Part shown: piece after piece, positions 36,124-44,404 of the stretch
How the letters are laid out: each line of letters opens with the position of its first letter
Position numbering within the stretch: position 1 is the first letter of the stretch
NCBI GenBank assembly: GCA_944326155.1
Contig: CALVCV010000009.1
Span: 1 to 53,233, forward strand
Direction: 5' to 3'
DNA from: an uncultured Bacilli bacterium
Lineage (GTDB): Bacteria; Bacillota_I; Bacilli_A; ML615J-28; CAG-313
DNA: 53,233 nucleotides
Translations under genes and position numbers: made by a program
The notes under the pieces: model-generated
Seen by the model: the letters and a program-made list of their open reading frames with translations, nothing else
Databases searched by the model: none
Told to the model about the DNA's origin: nothing

Positions 36124-36482
36124 TCATTTTTAATTTGATTAGCAAAAGTTTGTGAAGAACATTTGATAGTATTACCTGTAATCATCACACCAATACCCTC
36201 GCTTTTTAAGCCTTCTAAGTTTACTAAATCAACATCTTTAACAACAATTGTAACTCTTGATAAATTTTTATCAACTGAAATAATATTATCATTGCCACCA
36301 AAAAATTCCAAATACTCAATATTAGTATTTTTTTTACTTTGAACAATACGTTTTTTTTGTTTCAATAAAAATTTGATAAATGTTACGATAACCAAAACAA
36401 AAATAGGGATGAAACAACAAAAAAATACAATAAAAAATACAAGCCTCATTTGAGGATCAGTTGCTAAATTTAAATGTATCAT
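36120..36482 (-). CDS. membrane-anchored degenerate PTS EIIB-like protein
   Basis: A 120-residue protein: one transmembrane helix (about 12-38), a short basic stretch, then an EIIB-glucose-like fold (EYLEFFGGNDNIISVD, LSRVTIVVKDVDLVNLEGLK, GVMITGNTIKCSS). In genuine EIIB the phosphorylated Cys lies in a D-x-CxTRLR motif; here the motif reads DKNLSRVTI, so it cannot carry the phosphate. It may be a regulatory or structural relative. I start at the ATG at 36482, with AAAGGA upstream. Promoter TTGCAA-N17-TATAAT. Function unknown. Confidence 0.7.
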   Translation of the reverse strand: MIHLNLATDPQMRLVFFIVFFCCFIPIFVLVIVTFIKFLLKQKKRIVQSKKNTNIEYLEFFGGNDNIISVDKNLSRVTIVVKDVDLVNLEGLKSEGIGVMITGNTIKCSSQTFANQIKND

Positions 36483-36510
36483 GGCAAAACATTCCTTTCC
36501 ATATATGTAT

Positions 36511-36539
36511 ATTATACGATAATTTACTTTTTTTTGCAA
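36511..36539 (-). promoter_or_regulatory. sigma-A promoter of the EIIB-like gene
   Basis: TTGCAA (36534-36539), 17-nt spacer, TATAAT (36511-36516). Confidence 0.6.
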
Positions 36540-36570
36540 GCAACATGTGATTTATAGGTAATAAAACAAA

Positions 36571-36597
36571 ACTTTTTATATATTTATTCATACTATA
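36571..36597 (+). promoter_or_regulatory. sigma-K-type promoter of the coat gene
   Basis: AC (36571-36572), 16-nt spacer, CATACTATA (36589-36597), matching the late mother-cell pattern AC-N16/17-CATANNNTA. The leader to the GTGAGGTG ribosome binding site is only a few nucleotides. Confidence 0.6.
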
Positions 36598-36618
36598 CAT
36601 TGAAAGTGAGGTGCAAAT

Positions 36619-37053
36619 ATGGCTTGTTTTGGTAATGGAACAAATGTCACAAATACTACGACAACTACCATTAATAATAATGGTACAATTGCTCAATTAT
36701 TAAAGAAAATTGATCAGTTACAAAAAGAAGCAATTATTGCAAATGCTACTAACCAATGTGATAATTGTATGATTTCATCAATGTTTAATACAAAACCTAT
36801 TGCTATCTATTTGTGTGGAAATGGTGCTAGATTTGAAGCAAATTTAGGTACCACTGAAGAAACTACTAATTTATTTAGAATAGAAGAAATCAGAAATAAT
36901 GAAACAGTAATTTTACGATTACTTGTTGAAGATGATGGTACAGGTGAAATTACTTGTACGGCTTTTACCATTGTAATGAAGATTTCTTGTATTGGGGCCG
37001 TTCAATGTTTTGATCCAATCAACTGTGATACCCTTTGTTCAACATTTATGTAA
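36619..37053 (+). CDS. CotY/CotZ-type spore coat protein
   Basis: A 144-residue Cys-rich protein. After an Asn/Thr-rich N terminus and a short helix, residues about 46-140 match the CotY/CotZ/ExsY coat and crust family: CDNCMISSMFNTKPIAIYLC, NLFRIEEIRNNETVILRLLV, and CIGAVQCFDPINC near the end (in CotZ: FFRVERVHGSCATLSLLI and CFCAINCLNP). These proteins self-assemble by Cys cross-links on the spore surface. The sigma-K-type promoter directly upstream supports mother-cell expression. Family likely; which paralogue cannot be said. Confidence 0.85.
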   Translation: MACFGNGTNVTNTTTTTINNNGTIAQLLKKIDQLQKEAIIANATNQCDNCMISSMFNTKPIAIYLCGNGARFEANLGTTEETTNLFRIEEIRNNETVILRLLVEDDGTGEITCTAFTIVMKISCIGAVQCFDPINCDTLCSTFM

Positions 37054-37063
37054 CATAGATAAA

Positions 37064-37105
37064 GTACCAGTAGTAAGATTTTGCAATATTTTCTACTACT
37101 GGTAC
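37064..37105 (+). repeat. 12-bp stem-loop after the coat gene
   Basis: GTACCAGTAGTA (37064-37075) pairs perfectly with TACTACTGGTAC (37094-37105) across an 18-nt loop, 10 nt after the coat gene stop. It lacks a U-tract; it may protect the 3' end of a long-lived mother-cell mRNA. Confidence 0.5.
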
Positions 37106-37138
37106 CCATTCTTGCCATATTCCTTATTTCAAAAAAGA

Positions 37139-37165
37139 TAAACTGCTGTAAACAGCAGTTTTTAT
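37139..37165. terminator. bidirectional terminator, coat gene / ZIP gene
   Basis: AAACTGCTG pairs with CAGCAGTTT (37140-37161) followed by TTATTTT on the plus strand and by a T-rich tract on the minus strand, between two convergent genes. Confidence 0.8.
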
Positions 37166-37166
37166 T

Positions 37167-37958
37167 TTATCCTAAAGCAATATCTAATATCATCATTAAA
37201 ATAAATCCTATCATTACACCAATGGTACCAAATTTATCTGCCTTAGAAGTTTTCCCCGACGGAATTAACTCTTCTGCAACAACATATATCATAGCACCTG
37301 CAGCTGCTGCTAATACAAAAGGCATCATTGGTCTAATAATAGTAACCAAAAAAGCACCTATTACAGCACTTATAGGTTCAACCATTCCACTTGCTTGGCC
37401 ATAAAAAAAGGCTTTTTTTCGTGAAAAATTTTCACTTCTGAGCGGTACACTTACCGCCATTCCTTCAGGAAAATTTTGTAAACCTATGCCAATAGCTAAA
37501 ATCCAAGCTGATGCAATTGTCAGTTCATTGGTACCTGTAGCAATACTTCCAAATGCAACACCTACCGCTAAGCCTTCTGGAATATTATGTAACGTAATAG
37601 CTAAAATAAGTAAAATTTTTCTACTCCAAGATGAATTAATTCCTTCTTTTGTTTCTCTATTAATATGCATATGTGGAATAGTTATATCTACAAGAAAAAT
37701 AAATATACCACCAAACAAAACACCCAAGCCAACTATTAAATAACTATATTGATAAATTTGATCAGCTAATTCAATAGCTGGTAATAATAAACTAAAAAAT
37801 GATGCAGCAATCATAACTCCTGCCCCAAAACCAAACATTAACGACATCATTTTATTAGAAACTTTTTTAAATAAAAAGACCATTGCTGCTCCTAAGGCAG
37901 TAACAAACCAAGTAAATATTGATGCATAAAATGCCATTTTAATATAATAAAAATCCAT
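37167..37958 (-). CDS. ZIP family divalent metal transporter
   Basis: A 263-residue ZIP permease with about eight transmembrane helices. The metal-site helices read HNIPEGLAVGVAFG and NFPEGMAVSVPLR (first with the canonical His-Asn-x-x-Glu), then GQASGMVEPI. It imports zinc or related ions (ZupT group). AGGAGGTG precedes the ATG. Apparently monocistronic; no metal-dependent operator was recognised. Confidence 0.93.
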   Translation of the reverse strand: MDFYYIKMAFYASIFTWFVTALGAAMVFLFKKVSNKMMSLMFGFGAGVMIAASFFSLLLPAIELADQIYQYSYLIVGLGVLFGGIFIFLVDITIPHMHINRETKEGINSSWSRKILLILAITLHNIPEGLAVGVAFGSIATGTNELTIASAWILAIGIGLQNFPEGMAVSVPLRSENFSRKKAFFYGQASGMVEPISAVIGAFLVTIIRPMMPFVLAAAAGAMIYVVAEELIPSGKTSKADKFGTIGVMIGFILMMILDIALG

Positions 37959-38015
37959 ACTACACCTCCTAAGATATAATATGGATTTATAACTATAAAT
38001 GTTTGGATTTTTAAA

Positions 38016-38804
38016 CTATTTTGTCAAAATCTTTTTAACCGCACTTTCAATTGGAATAAAGATTAATAAAACAATGGCAAGCGTAATTGCACCATTAATC
38101 AATGTTGCTGGAATACTCAAAAGACCAATTCCTACTGAATATGAAAAATTACTACCACCTAAGGTCATTTGTTTTAATACTTTATAAATAAATTCCCCTA
38201 AAATATTTACAACAATAGCAATCGAAGTAGCGATGCTTACTACTTTTAAGTTGCTAGGCATCTTATTGGCAAAGATACCAACAAAAAGAAGAAAAAGACC
38301 ATTAATAATACTAAATACATAACTTGGCCATTCAATAGTTTTTTCCCCAATATTATTAATTTCTAATAAACCACCCTTAGCAATAGCAATAACCATTAGT
38401 GTAATTCCACCTGCTAGCAATAAACTCCCAAGCAAAATTAATATATAATTATTTTTAGAATCTTCTTTTTTAATTAATTTATTATAAATTATACCTACTA
38501 TCAAACCCATTAATAATTTTAAAATTATCGTTCTTGTAATTGACCAAATATCATATCCTGCAATAGTATCATACAACCCCATACCAATAGCTCCAGAAAT
38601 ACCTCCTATTGAACCACCAAATAAAAGTGCCGCAATAATAACAATTAGATTACCAAAATGAATCATTGGTTTACCCATAGGCGATGGAATAGGAATAGAA
38701 AACATGACCGCAATATAGCAAAGAGCACTAAGTACTCCAATTAATGCAATCTTAATAATGATTCTTTGATTATAAGTCATTTTTTTTAGTCGTTCATTTA
38801 ACAT
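38016..38804 (-). CDS. ECF transporter S component (substrate unknown)
   Basis: A roughly 260-residue membrane protein with six or more helices. MIHFGNLIVIIAALLFGGSIGGISGAIGMGLYD is the typical ECF S-component segment for vitamin or precursor uptake. The ECF energising module (two ATPases and EcfT) is not in the window. No riboswitch was recognised in the 96-nt AT-rich gap upstream, so the substrate stays open. I start at the ATG at 38804, which has GGAG upstream; a closer in-frame ATG at 38819 lacks one. Confidence 0.8.
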   Translation of the reverse strand: MLNERLKKMTYNQRIIIKIALIGVLSALCYIAVMFSIPIPSPMGKPMIHFGNLIVIIAALLFGGSIGGISGAIGMGLYDTIAGYDIWSITRTIILKLLMGLIVGIIYNKLIKKEDSKNNYILILLGSLLLAGGITLMVIAIAKGGLLEINNIGEKTIEWPSYVFSIINGLFLLFVGIFANKMPSNLKVVSIATSIAIVVNILGEFIYKVLKQMTLGGSNFSYSVGIGLLSIPATLINGAITLAIVLLIFIPIESAVKKILTK

Positions 38805-38915
38805 GTTCATCATCTCCATATATAATATTTTTTAATTCTATATTATATTCTTTTTTTACAATTATATCATAGAATACAAATATATTTTTATGATAATCAC
38901 AATTTATGGTTGTAA

Positions 38916-40229
38916 TTATTTTTTATTTAACTTCACAATATCTTTTACTAAAGCACGATAGAAGACGTCACCTAATTGGAGATAACCACTCATATTAGGA
39001 TGTACACCATTTGTACCTACTCTTTCCATAATTGTCGATCTAATATTTACAGGTTTCTCAATACTTGGTAAATTATATTCACTATCAAACTGAGCTTTAC
39101 AATCTATATAACGACAAAAGTCTTTATAATTTTCTTCTTTTACCAATTGTTCTAAACATTCATTGTAATGAAAAGCTGTTGAAATTGTACCAAAAGTATC
39201 ACTATATGGACCTTTTGCACCATAGTTTGCAGCAATACCGCCATTCACTGAACAAATGGGAATACCTAATAAAGCGACATGTGCATCAGGAAAAGCCTGA
39301 TGAATTTTATCAATTAAATATTTTGCATAATCAATATGCCGATTAAACTCTGTATCATAAGGACGATATAATCCATTCCAAGTAAGTAAGATATAAACAA
39401 GATCAATTTGACTAGTACCTTGTTTTTTGGCATAGGTTAGAAAATCAATATCTCCTAATTCTTTATTCCAAAATGGATTACCAATTTCAAAATAACAATC
39501 ATCAATTACAATAGAATCGTGATGAATTCCTCCATTGATATTCACAAATTCTTTTTCAATTGTAGGACTTGGTGAATAATTGTTATTACCTCTTTTAAAT
39601 TTTAATCTTTTTGGTTCAATACTTTCTAAAATCCATTCTAAATTTCCTGATTTCCATACACTATGTTGATCATTTTCATCTAAATTATGGCTTTCTACAG
39701 TAACCCAAACTGGTGATTTTGTACTTACCAAATCATTTGTACAAAAAGATTTCCATGTCCAAGAACCATATCCCTCATAACCAACTTCATCCTCTTCGAC
39801 ATTTTTTTTACAACTACCAATCATCTTTAATGTATCACTAAATCCATTACCAAGAGGCATGCCACCTTCTTTAGTAAATCTTCTATAACCTTCGCTTGGC
39901 CAAACTCCATTAAATGTAATGCTATCTCCTATACATAAGACATTTAATGGTGTTTGAGGCCTTTGAGGATTTACGACATGTAAAGTCGTCGTTTTTTCTT
40001 CAATCATTTGGTTATTATTATCAAATAAAGCAATCGTTAAAGGATAATCTCCCACTTCATCTACTTTTGGTGTATATGTAAAATATCTTGGATAGGGATT
40101 ACCTTTTTCACATCTTACCAAAATATAATATTGATAAGGATTATATAAGCAAATAACGCCACGATAAAATAACTCAAAGGTGTCTCCCACAACTAAGTCA
40201 TAAGATTCAGCTAAAAATAGATATTTCAT
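38916..40229 (-). CDS. SGNH/GDSL-type hydrolase
   Basis: About 437 residues. An N-terminal beta-rich domain (about 1-90) is followed by an SGNH hydrolase with LCIGDSITFNGVWPSEGYRRF (catalytic Ser), the block III region (VYILLTWNGLY) and the catalytic Asp/His segment TNGVHPNMSGYLQLGD. SGNH enzymes of this type often deacetylate carbohydrates. No signal peptide is visible. The ATG at 40229 (GGAGGG upstream) is 1 nt after the upstream lipoprotein gene's stop, so it is the last gene of the envelope operon. Confidence 0.85.
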   Translation of the reverse strand: MKYLFLAESYDLVVGDTFELFYRGVICLYNPYQYYILVRCEKGNPYPRYFTYTPKVDEVGDYPLTIALFDNNNQMIEEKTTTLHVVNPQRPQTPLNVLCIGDSITFNGVWPSEGYRRFTKEGGMPLGNGFSDTLKMIGSCKKNVEEDEVGYEGYGSWTWKSFCTNDLVSTKSPVWVTVESHNLDENDQHSVWKSGNLEWILESIEPKRLKFKRGNNNYSPSPTIEKEFVNINGGIHHDSIVIDDCYFEIGNPFWNKELGDIDFLTYAKKQGTSQIDLVYILLTWNGLYRPYDTEFNRHIDYAKYLIDKIHQAFPDAHVALLGIPICSVNGGIAANYGAKGPYSDTFGTISTAFHYNECLEQLVKEENYKDFCRYIDCKAQFDSEYNLPSIEKPVNIRSTIMERVGTNGVHPNMSGYLQLGDVFYRALVKDIVKLNKK

Positions 40230-40230
40230 T

Positions 40231-43200
40231 TTATCCCTCCACAATCTGTTTTACATAATCAAATTCTTTTAATAGTCTATTTCTTACTCTCTCATTTTCA
40301 ATTTTAGCAAGTTCATTTCTTATGGCATCTAATTCTACTAAATCACTATATAATAAATTATATAATCGTACCAATTCAGCACTATTTGGCATAATAATTG
40401 TATATTGATAGAAATTGGTAATTCTATCTAACATAGATTCGGCATATTTTTGACGAATAAGAATAGGACTTGCGTAAATTGTTATATTGTAATCACGTTG
40501 TAACATCGTAAAGCCATTCATGGTTTCTACTGATGAGAAAATATTTCTAGATGAAAATTCATTAAATCCTAAATCAACATATTGAGAAATCATTTCAATT
40601 TGTTCACTAATCGTAATAAAATTACCGCCTGAATTATCAGGAGAAATACCAATAACAATTGTCGCATCATTACCTATAGTTTCAATAAATGAATCAATTC
40701 TAGATTGAACATAAGAATTTGAACCACTATACATCATTGGATCTAAATTATCAACATATCCCTCTTTGACCCAAGTACCAAAGTCTTGTGAATACGTTTG
40801 GATTGCACCGGATAATCCTGACATGACAGCAGCACTAATCATAATATCGGGATTACTTTCTTTTATCGCAGTTGATATCATGCGTACCATATTTGTTACA
40901 TTAGAAACTTTAAACGATTGCCACTTATTTCTAATATCCTCACTAGTTAAAATCAAGGATTTTACATCGCCCGTAATACCATATTGTTTTTTAAACTCAT
41001 TTATTGATGTTTCAGTATAGCAAAAATCATCAATTAAACTACTATTAGTAATAGTACCAGAAAAAGTATAAATATTACTAGCAGGATATCTAACAAAATC
41101 ATATTCAATACCATCTAATTCATATTTACTTGCAAGTTCACTATATACATTGACTAATAGTTCTTGCACTTCTGAATTAGTAATATCATAAAAATAAATA
41201 TTACCACTATTATTTTTACCATGATAATCTAATGCTACAAGTCTACTAGGGCTATGACTTGGTAGGTAACCATCTCCACAAACAAAAGTATTTGTCCAAG
41301 CAATTACACGAAGATTTCTTTTATGGGACTCAGCAATAAAACATTCTAAATAGTCATTATAGCCATCATATGACAAATCATTTGCTCTTAATTGGCGTAA
41401 ATATGCAGATGGGTAAATACTACCACCATTAAAATTTGTATTGATATAAATTGTATTAAAACCCATTCTAGCCACATCATCTAAGAAACGGCATACTTCA
41501 TCTTTATTATTTTCTGGATAACCATTCACACGCAATGGGTAATGCCAAAAAGCTTTTACTTCTAAAAATTTATTTTCTACTACACCAAAATGAAGTTTTG
41601 CAACATTATTTTTAATTTTTGTTACTACTACTTCATCATAGTTTTCAACAATAGTTTTAAAATCTTCAATTACTTGATTATATAATTCAAATAAAGTTTG
41701 ATAATCAATTGCTAATAATTCATTATAGGCATTAATAAGACGCGTTTTTGCTAAAGAAATATTTTCTCTTAATGTAATCAAATTACTAATCATACTACTA
41801 CGATAAACTTCAGCTATTTGATTTTCTTGATTATAAATAATATAATCACCAATAGCAATATTATTTTGTAGAAGATTTGCTGACACGCCATGGCCAGATA
41901 AAATATAGCCACCTTCTGGTAGATCAACTAATGTTTTAGAATCAATTACAAAGCCGTTTGCGTCAATCGCAACTTCATGACCATATGAATTGCGGCTACG
42001 ATAGTTTGTCGCATCATAAGCATGTAATTCATCTGTATTACGAAAGCCACCATAAATAATATTATTTAAAGTTGTAATGTAATTTTCTGTAGGATTGATG
42101 GTTTGAAGAATGTCACTAATATCAGTCGGATCACTTAAATTTAAAGTATCTACATAACTTATATGATTAGATGTTGATATTTCAACATACATAAGATATT
42201 CCTCTTCCAATATTTTTATCAAATTTTGATCAACTAATTCAACATAAACTGTAAGTTGAATCATCGTTGATGCTTCTAATTCCATTTGAATTGCTACATC
42301 AAAAATAGCATCGCCATCTAATTCACAATTAGTACGGTCTCCATTGATATCAATAATCACATTTTTGATATTTTCATTTGAATTATTAGCAATCACCCCA
42401 TTGATTAAAAAAACATCTTGTGCATTTGAAATAGCATAATTTGTTAAATTAACATCAACATTATTTTTTTCATAAATGGCATGAATGCTTGTATTTTGTT
42501 TAACACCAGTTGTACTTAAATCTTGATCCCAGCCAATAAAAGTATACCCCTCAACAATAGGCGCTTCAACATACATAAATGGTTTCATATAATTAACAGT
42601 TGTATAACCGAGCACAACATTATTTAAACCATAAAAGGTAACTGTAAATTGCATGATATTATAAAAGGCAACAATTTCAAGATTACTTGTTGCATAATCT
42701 TGAATAAGATCCCAAGAGACAAAATTATATCCTTCTACTACTAATGGTTCAGGATATATAATGGTATCTAAATACTCATATTCTTCTTCTGAAATAATAT
42801 CCCCAAATTGCGTTTTAAAAACAATTTTAAAGGTTTGTTTTTCGTATAAAGCAACAATTGTTTTATTTTCATCAAGATATTCTTCATTATAATCCCAACC
42901 TACAAACTCATAGCCTTCTATAATAGGCGCTTTTGGATAAGTAATTTTTTCATTGCTATCAAAAGCAGCTTTTTCTATTACATCACCAAATTGAGTCTCA
43001 AATGTTACTGTATAAGATATCGGTTGATAAAGAGCTGTAATGGTTGTATCTTCTTTAATGTGCGTTAAATCTTGATCCCAACCTATAAATGTATAACCTT
43101 CTACAATAGGCGCTTCTGGATAAGTAATTAAATCTTGATAAGCTATTTCTTTTGTTTCAATTATGGTATCAAAAATGGTTTTAAAAGTAATTTTATAAGA

Positions 43201-43452
43201 ATTTTTTTCATAAATAGCATGAATGTTTAAATTCTCAGTTACCATTTGAATATCTTGATCCCAACCCATAAATGTATAACCTTCTATATTTGGTGGTGTA
43301 GGATATACTAATGTATCATTTTCGTCATAATTTTTTTCTTGAATAATTGTATCATTTATACCTAAAAATTTTACGGTATAAGTTGGTGTTTTTTTACAAC
43401 TTGTAATTATAAATAAACATAATAATAATAATAAACTAATTAATTTTTTCAT
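40231..43452 (-). CDS. GHL10-type glycoside hydrolase lipoprotein with five InlB-type repeats
   Basis: A 1073-residue surface protein. The signal peptide ends in a lipobox (FIITSC, Cys19). Residues about 23-330 hold five tandem Listeria-Bacteroides (Flg_new/InlB B) repeats of about 61 residues, each ending in EGYxFxGWD and a short IxAxYEK strand; then an Ig-like region (about 335-430) and a GHL10/DUF187 TIM-barrel catalytic domain (about 620-960) with YPLRVNGYPEN, ARMGFNTIYINTNFNGG and the acidic DGIEYDFVRYP. GHL10 proteins are presumed glycan hydrolases. The start overlaps the epimerase stop (ATGA). Confidence 0.87.
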   Translation of the reverse strand: MKKLISLLLLLCLFIITSCKKTPTYTVKFLGINDTIIQEKNYDENDTLVYPTPPNIEGYTFMGWDQDIQMVTENLNIHAIYEKNSYKITFKTIFDTIIETKEIAYQDLITYPEAPIVEGYTFIGWDQDLTHIKEDTTITALYQPISYTVTFETQFGDVIEKAAFDSNEKITYPKAPIIEGYEFVGWDYNEEYLDENKTIVALYEKQTFKIVFKTQFGDIISEEEYEYLDTIIYPEPLVVEGYNFVSWDLIQDYATSNLEIVAFYNIMQFTVTFYGLNNVVLGYTTVNYMKPFMYVEAPIVEGYTFIGWDQDLSTTGVKQNTSIHAIYEKNNVDVNLTNYAISNAQDVFLINGVIANNSNENIKNVIIDINGDRTNCELDGDAIFDVAIQMELEASTMIQLTVYVELVDQNLIKILEEEYLMYVEISTSNHISYVDTLNLSDPTDISDILQTINPTENYITTLNNIIYGGFRNTDELHAYDATNYRSRNSYGHEVAIDANGFVIDSKTLVDLPEGGYILSGHGVSANLLQNNIAIGDYIIYNQENQIAEVYRSSMISNLITLRENISLAKTRLINAYNELLAIDYQTLFELYNQVIEDFKTIVENYDEVVVTKIKNNVAKLHFGVVENKFLEVKAFWHYPLRVNGYPENNKDEVCRFLDDVARMGFNTIYINTNFNGGSIYPSAYLRQLRANDLSYDGYNDYLECFIAESHKRNLRVIAWTNTFVCGDGYLPSHSPSRLVALDYHGKNNSGNIYFYDITNSEVQELLVNVYSELASKYELDGIEYDFVRYPASNIYTFSGTITNSSLIDDFCYTETSINEFKKQYGITGDVKSLILTSEDIRNKWQSFKVSNVTNMVRMISTAIKESNPDIMISAAVMSGLSGAIQTYSQDFGTWVKEGYVDNLDPMMYSGSNSYVQSRIDSFIETIGNDATIVIGISPDNSGGNFITISEQIEMISQYVDLGFNEFSSRNIFSSVETMNGFTMLQRDYNITIYASPILIRQKYAESMLDRITNFYQYTIIMPNSAELVRLYNLLYSDLVELDAIRNELAKIENERVRNRLLKEFDYVKQIVEG

Positions 43453-44396
43453 TTTTCTTCTTGTTCCTTAAAAAATTTTATTGTCTTTTCGATGGTATCA
43501 TCAAAATTGGTTAAATTAAGTCCTAAAACATTTTTTAATTTATGATTGTCATAATTATAATTTTCATTGATAGTTTTTAAAACAAATTTAGATAAATAAG
43601 GTACAAATGGAATGGATAGGCGAGCAACAAAAAGTGGTATTTTCCAAATTCTTCTTTTTCTACCTAAATGGCGATTTACAATATTATAAAATTCATAAAT
43701 GGTAACCGGAAAGCCAGTTAATAAGAAATCACCATCAATTTTTTTATCAATAATAATTTCGGTCGCTTTGACAACATCATCTACGTCAACAAAATTATAG
43801 CCACCCTTTACACCAAACTGTCTTTTTTTAGCAATGATATCTTTTACTACTTTACCAATATACGATGGTTTAAAATCATTTTTACCAATAACAGCAGATG
43901 GATACAAAATATTAATTTTCATCTTAGGATGTGATAATCTTGCATTAAAAATATATTGCGTAGCAAGAGCCTTTGTATGACTATAATTATCTATAAATCG
44001 GTCAGGAAATATTGCAACCGGTTCATTTATTATTTCATCTGCTTTTTTGTATATGCAGTCCACACTGCTAAAGTAAATAAATCTAGCAATTTTTTTGACT
44101 TCACATACTTCGAAAAGAGTTTTTGTAAGTTCATAATTGATTTGATAGGTTTCCTGTGGTTTGTTGTTTTTAATATCAATTACTCCAGCAAGATGTAAAA
44201 CAACATCGTCTTCATGAATATTCTTTTCCAAAAAAGATTTATCTGAAAGATTACCTATTACAATTTTTGCATTTAAATTCGCTATTGATTCATCAATTTT
44301 TCTTACTAAAATAACAACATTTTTACCATGATTTATTAAATCTTTAGCAAGATTATTTCCAATATGTCCTGTCGCTCCTGTTATGATATATGCCAT
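43449..44396 (-). CDS. NAD-dependent epimerase/dehydratase (extended SDR)
   Basis: A 315-residue extended SDR. Nucleotide-binding ITGATGHIGNNLAKDL (TGxxGxxG), and the catalytic pair in DNYSHTKALATQYIF (YxxxK). Likely acts on a nucleotide sugar or similar substrate, unknown here. It ends with TGA overlapping the start codon of the lipoprotein gene, which also shows that TGA is a stop in this organism. 8 nt downstream of the amidase gene. Confidence 0.9.
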   Translation of the reverse strand: MAYIITGATGHIGNNLAKDLINHGKNVVILVRKIDESIANLNAKIVIGNLSDKSFLEKNIHEDDVVLHLAGVIDIKNNKPQETYQINYELTKTLFEVCEVKKIARFIYFSSVDCIYKKADEIINEPVAIFPDRFIDNYSHTKALATQYIFNARLSHPKMKINILYPSAVIGKNDFKPSYIGKVVKDIIAKKRQFGVKGGYNFVDVDDVVKATEIIIDKKIDGDFLLTGFPVTIYEFYNIVNRHLGRKRRIWKIPLFVARLSIPFVPYLSKFVLKTINENYNYDNHKLKNVLGLNLTNFDDTIEKTIKFFKEQEEK

Positions 44397-44404
44397 ATTT
44401 ACTC

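Noticed and set aside
38820-38915. Riboswitch upstream of the ECF S component
   Set aside because: The gap is nearly pure A/T without conserved riboswitch cores.
42460-43400. Regular repeats as a CRISPR-like array
   Set aside because: They are about 183-bp in-frame protein repeats with diverged DNA, not short identical repeats with unique spacers.
43449-43452. Mollicute genetic code (TGA as Trp)
   Set aside because: The epimerase gene ends with TGA overlapping the next start codon, and the neighbouring frames read normally with the standard bacterial code.
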